From Pseudoalteromonas sp. 3D05 (lineage in GTDB: Bacteria > Pseudomonadota > Gammaproteobacteria > Enterobacterales > Alteromonadaceae), in assembly GCF_002723455.1 (NCBI RefSeq), contig NZ_PDUS01000012.1:60125-124124 (forward strand): 64,000 nucleotides of DNA, in the 5' to 3' direction. This document shows, piece after piece, positions 61,687 through 64,000 of this stretch. Numbering within the stretch: position 1 is the first letter of the stretch; the number at the start of each line of letters is the position of its first letter. The position numbers and the translations under genes were made by a program. Under the pieces are notes generated by a model. The model saw nothing but the letters and a program-made list of their open reading frames with translations, was not told the origin of the DNA and searched no databases.

Positions 61687-63684
61687 ATGCAACACAATGA
61701 TGTCATTACGGTTAATGAGCTACAACTACATCTTTCTAAGCTATCTCAATGTGAAGATGAGATAGGTATATTCACAGCAATGAATAAAATGCTTCAACCT
61801 TTAATGAAGTACCAAGACTGCATTCTTTTGAAAAAAGAGAATACTCAATGCACATTATTTGCAGCAAGCAACCATAATTTTCATATTGATAAATGGCCAC
61901 ATTGTGCACTGTTCTCACAGGCGCTAGAAAGGGGCTTTAGCCTTTGCCAAAATTCAACTGAGGAGTTGGAGTTTACTTATTTAGATGAGCTAACAAAGCG
62001 CAATATGCAGACTTGTTTAATCATAAGTACTGAGCTTGAAATGGGCCGTTTTTTATATATTTTCACGAACATTAATTTAATAGAACACTCTGGGGTAGTG
62101 CAATCTGAAATAATAAAGCTTTATTTACAACAAGTGGTTTTAGCCTTTATAAACTTAAACCGGGTTGTTGAGCAATCAAGTAAATCGGTTAGATTACTCG
62201 ATGACCTTACTCAGTTGTCGACCTTGTTTAAAGAGCTTGCAAGCGAATGGTTTTGGCGAACAGATTCGGACATGAAATTCGTTAGTGTGAATAATATCGA
62301 GAGTGAAAATAAAATATATACCCAGTTATTTTTAAAAAAGAAAATTATGTCCTTACTCACGCATAATGAAAAACAAAATACACAGAAGTGGCAAGGTTTC
62401 TCAAAGCTGATAGAAGAGCATGAAGATTTTAGTAATTTTGAGTTTGAAGTGAATGCGTCGCAACGCTTATGGGTGTCATTAAATGGTAAGTCACAGTTTG
62501 ATGAGTTGGGCCAATTTATAGGGTATTTAGGAATCGCTAAGGATATTACATTTTCTAAACAGCGAGAGGTCGCTTTAGAAAGTGCTAAATTAAAAGCGGA
62601 AGAGGCAAGTAATACTAAATCTAAATTTTTAACTGTTATGTCACACGAAATCCGCACTCCTATGAATGCAATTATGGGGGTTATTGAGTTACTTCTTGAT
62701 ACTGAATTAACTCAAGAGCAACGCCAGTGGCTTGATTATGCTAATTCAAGTGCCGATATACTTTATGGTTTAATCACTGATGTATTGGATTTTTCAAAAA
62801 TAGAATCGGGCACAATTTTACTGGTGAATAAACCACTCAATGTAAAGCTATTGATCGAAAATATAGTGGGTCAATTACACATAATAGAAGACAGTGACGA
62901 TATCATTTTTTCAATCAATATTGATGAAAAAGTGCCTACTTTTATAATGGGGGATGAATTTCGATTAGGGCAAATTCTATTTAATATTATTGGTAACGCG
63001 TTTAAATATACGCGTTCTGGCAGTATTTCTTTGCGAGTGAATGTCGAAAATGCCCTGCTTAATTTTGAAGTCAAAGATTCTGGAGTAGGGATCGCCAAAA
63101 AAGATTTAGCACTAATCTTTCAGCCTTTTAGACAAGTGAATGATGGCATTAATAGAGAAAGTGAAGGTGTGGGTTTAGGGTTAAGTATTTCTAAGAACTT
63201 AATTGAATTAATGGATGGCTCAATAGATGTCCATACTCAACTTGGTTTAGGGAGTACGTTTAGTATATCAATTCCATTGAATACGGCGCTAGAAAGTGAG
63301 GTAGAGAAAGTTTCATTACAAGATCGTTCAACACTCAACATACTTGTTGCTGAAGATAATAAAACCAATCAATTATTGATTAAAGCATTCCTAGAAAAGT
63401 TAAATCATAAAGTAACGGTTGCTAACGATGGTGCAGAAGCGATTGAATTTATGCAGCTCAAAAGTTTTGATCTAATACTCATGGATATCATGATGCCAAC
63501 TATGGATGGGTTAACTGCTACACAACATATTCGCAATGAGCTTCTAAGCGATATTCCTATTTACGCCCTTACCGCCAACGCTGCCACAGACGACAAAGCC
63601 TCTTGTTTCAAAGTAGGTATGAACAAAGTGCTTACAAAACCGATTAAATTTGAGACATTGAAGGCGTCATTAAATGCATTGTAA
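61687..63684 (+). CDS. Cytoplasmic hybrid histidine kinase (SypF-like, without HPt)
   Basis: 665 residues. The N-terminal region (about 1-165) may be a GAF-like sensor. A PAS domain follows (about 185-295, SEWFWRTDSDMKFVSVNN). HisKA is at about 310-380 (MSHEIRTPMNAIMG, His320). HATPase is at about 420-540 (LFNIIGNAFKYTRSGSISL, GVGLGLSISKNLIELM). The C-terminal receiver has Asp600 in ILMDIMMPTMDG. There is no transmembrane segment. It lacks the C-terminal HPt domain of V. fischeri SypF; a separate HPt gene is nearby. ATG 61687 is preceded by CGGAGAG; an upstream in-frame start has no ribosome binding site. Confidence 0.9.
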   Translation: MQHNDVITVNELQLHLSKLSQCEDEIGIFTAMNKMLQPLMKYQDCILLKKENTQCTLFAASNHNFHIDKWPHCALFSQALERGFSLCQNSTEELEFTYLDELTKRNMQTCLIISTELEMGRFLYIFTNINLIEHSGVVQSEIIKLYLQQVVLAFINLNRVVEQSSKSVRLLDDLTQLSTLFKELASEWFWRTDSDMKFVSVNNIESENKIYTQLFLKKKIMSLLTHNEKQNTQKWQGFSKLIEEHEDFSNFEFEVNASQRLWVSLNGKSQFDELGQFIGYLGIAKDITFSKQREVALESAKLKAEEASNTKSKFLTVMSHEIRTPMNAIMGVIELLLDTELTQEQRQWLDYANSSADILYGLITDVLDFSKIESGTILLVNKPLNVKLLIENIVGQLHIIEDSDDIIFSINIDEKVPTFIMGDEFRLGQILFNIIGNAFKYTRSGSISLRVNVENALLNFEVKDSGVGIAKKDLALIFQPFRQVNDGINRESEGVGLGLSISKNLIELMDGSIDVHTQLGLGSTFSISIPLNTALESEVEKVSLQDRSTLNILVAEDNKTNQLLIKAFLEKLNHKVTVANDGAEAIEFMQLKSFDLILMDIMMPTMDGLTATQHIRNELLSDIPIYALTANAATDDKASCFKVGMNKVLTKPIKFETLKASLNAL

Positions 63685-63701
63685 GAATTGCTAACTGAGG
63701 G

Positions 63702-63741
63702 TTACGATACTAGGCCTTTAATAAAAGGCTTAGTATCGTAA
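63702..63741. terminator. Bidirectional terminator between the hybrid kinase and yicC
   Basis: TTACGATACTAGGCCTTT (63702-63719) pairs with AAAGGCTTAGTATCGTAA (63724-63741), 18 bases with one mismatch. It ends transcription from both sides and marks the right edge of the syp-like region. Confidence 0.9.
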
Positions 63742-63758
63742 TTAAAAGCTTTTGTAGC

Positions 63759-64000
63759 TTATTCTATGTTCTGAATTTGCTCTCTCATTTGCTCAATCAA
63801 CACTTTTAGCTCTACCGCTGCATTGGTGATGTCACTGTTAATTGATTTAGAGGCGAGGGTGTTTGCTTCGCGGTTAAACTCTTGCATCATAAAATCTAAA
63901 CGGCGGCCACATGCACCGCCTTTTTTCAGAATTTTTTTAGTTTCTTTCACATGTGACTTTAAACGGTCGAGTTCTTCGGCTACATCTTGCTTTTGCGCAA
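63759..64000 (-). CDS. yicC: YicC-family endoribonuclease, C-terminal part (continues beyond the window)
   Basis: The frame is open to the window end, reading ..AQKQDVAEELDRLKSHVKETKKILKKGG, then GRRLDFMMQEFNREANTLASKSI and AVELKVLIEQMREQIQNIE. The last two segments are the well-conserved C-terminus of YicC/YloC. The 5' part lies beyond 64000. In many gammaproteobacteria yicC is directly next to gmk; here they share orientation but are 27 kb apart. Confidence 0.93.
   Translation of the reverse strand, partial: AQKQDVAEELDRLKSHVKETKKILKKGGACGRRLDFMMQEFNREANTLASKSINSDITNAAVELKVLIEQMREQIQNIE

Noticed and set aside
62211-62657. Reverse 148-codon open frame inside the hybrid kinase
   Set aside because: Antisense to conserved kinase sequence; Phe/Cys-rich translation with no recognisable domain.
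1-64000. CRISPR array, insertion sequence or prophage
   Set aside because: No regular repeat-spacer array, transposase, integrase or phage structural gene was found.

Overview
The window looks like a chromosomal segment of a marine gammaproteobacterium of the order Alteromonadales, most likely Pseudoalteromonas. The AT-rich coding style, the protein sequences and the E. coli-like neighbourhoods (rpsF-priB-rpsR-rplI, dnaB-alr, recQ/yigI/rarD, maoP/hdfR, asnC/asnA, gmk-rpoZ-spoT, trmH-recG) all point there. Genus level is inference; no database was searched.

Layout. 1-1.7 kb: ribosomal operon with a probable S6:S18 autoregulatory leader. 1.8-5.6 kb: minor-pilin operon (PilE-, FimT-, PilV-, PilW- and PilX-like) without pilY1. 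5.7-7.8 kb: ECF sigma factor, probable anti-sigma factor and a DUF4097 envelope protein. 7.9-10.6 kb: dnaB, alr and a small DUF2960 gene. 10.7-12.4 kb: YkoF-like protein, PnuC-type transporter and a small-molecule kinase, probably vitamin (thiamine) salvage. 12.4-14.2 kb: small HTH protein, tRNA-Arg(CCG), Rof-like protein and zntB. 14.3-16.7 kb: RimB-like protease, RimK and an M14-type deacylase, a probable protein-glutamylation editing operon. 16.8-36.7 kb: mostly housekeeping genes (MscS channel, Omp85 protein, recQ, rarD, diguanylate cyclase, maoP, hdfR, porin, recG, trmH, asnC, asnA, FapA-like, ridA, spoT, rpoZ, gmk).

36.7-63.7 kb is the accessory part and the main discovery. It sits between gmk and yicC, two genes that are neighbours in many gammaproteobacteria. 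It carries a complete homologue of the symbiosis polysaccharide (syp) locus of Vibrio fischeri: glycosyltransferase, Wzx (K), Wzy/ligase (L), acyltransferase (M), glycosyltransferase (N), Wzz (O), glycosyltransferase (P) and a fused GT2/sugar-phosphate transferase (Q+R). These are followed by STAS protein (A), OmpA lipoprotein (B), SLBB exporter (C), BY-kinase-like ATPase (D), RsbW-REC-PP2C switch protein (E) and sigma54 activator (G), then a separate HPt protein, a YvcK/CofD-family protein and a cytoplasmic hybrid histidine kinase (F-like).

How it may work: the hybrid kinase passes phosphate through the stand-alone HPt to SypG. SypG would bind sites of the form GCA-NNN-TGC and activate sigma54 promoters. 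I find sigma54-type -24/-12 elements before the first glycosyltransferase, before wzz/sypO, before sypA, and, outside the polysaccharide genes, before a secreted LruC/GEVED-domain protein and its lipoprotein partner. That suggests one regulon making both a polysaccharide and a matrix protein. SypE would phosphorylate and dephosphorylate the STAS serine of SypA as a second checkpoint. Departures from the Vibrio locus are block order, the Q-R fusion, the detached HPt, an added YvcK-family protein and a SypD whose P-loop lysine is serine. No intergenic stretch exceeds 300 bases.
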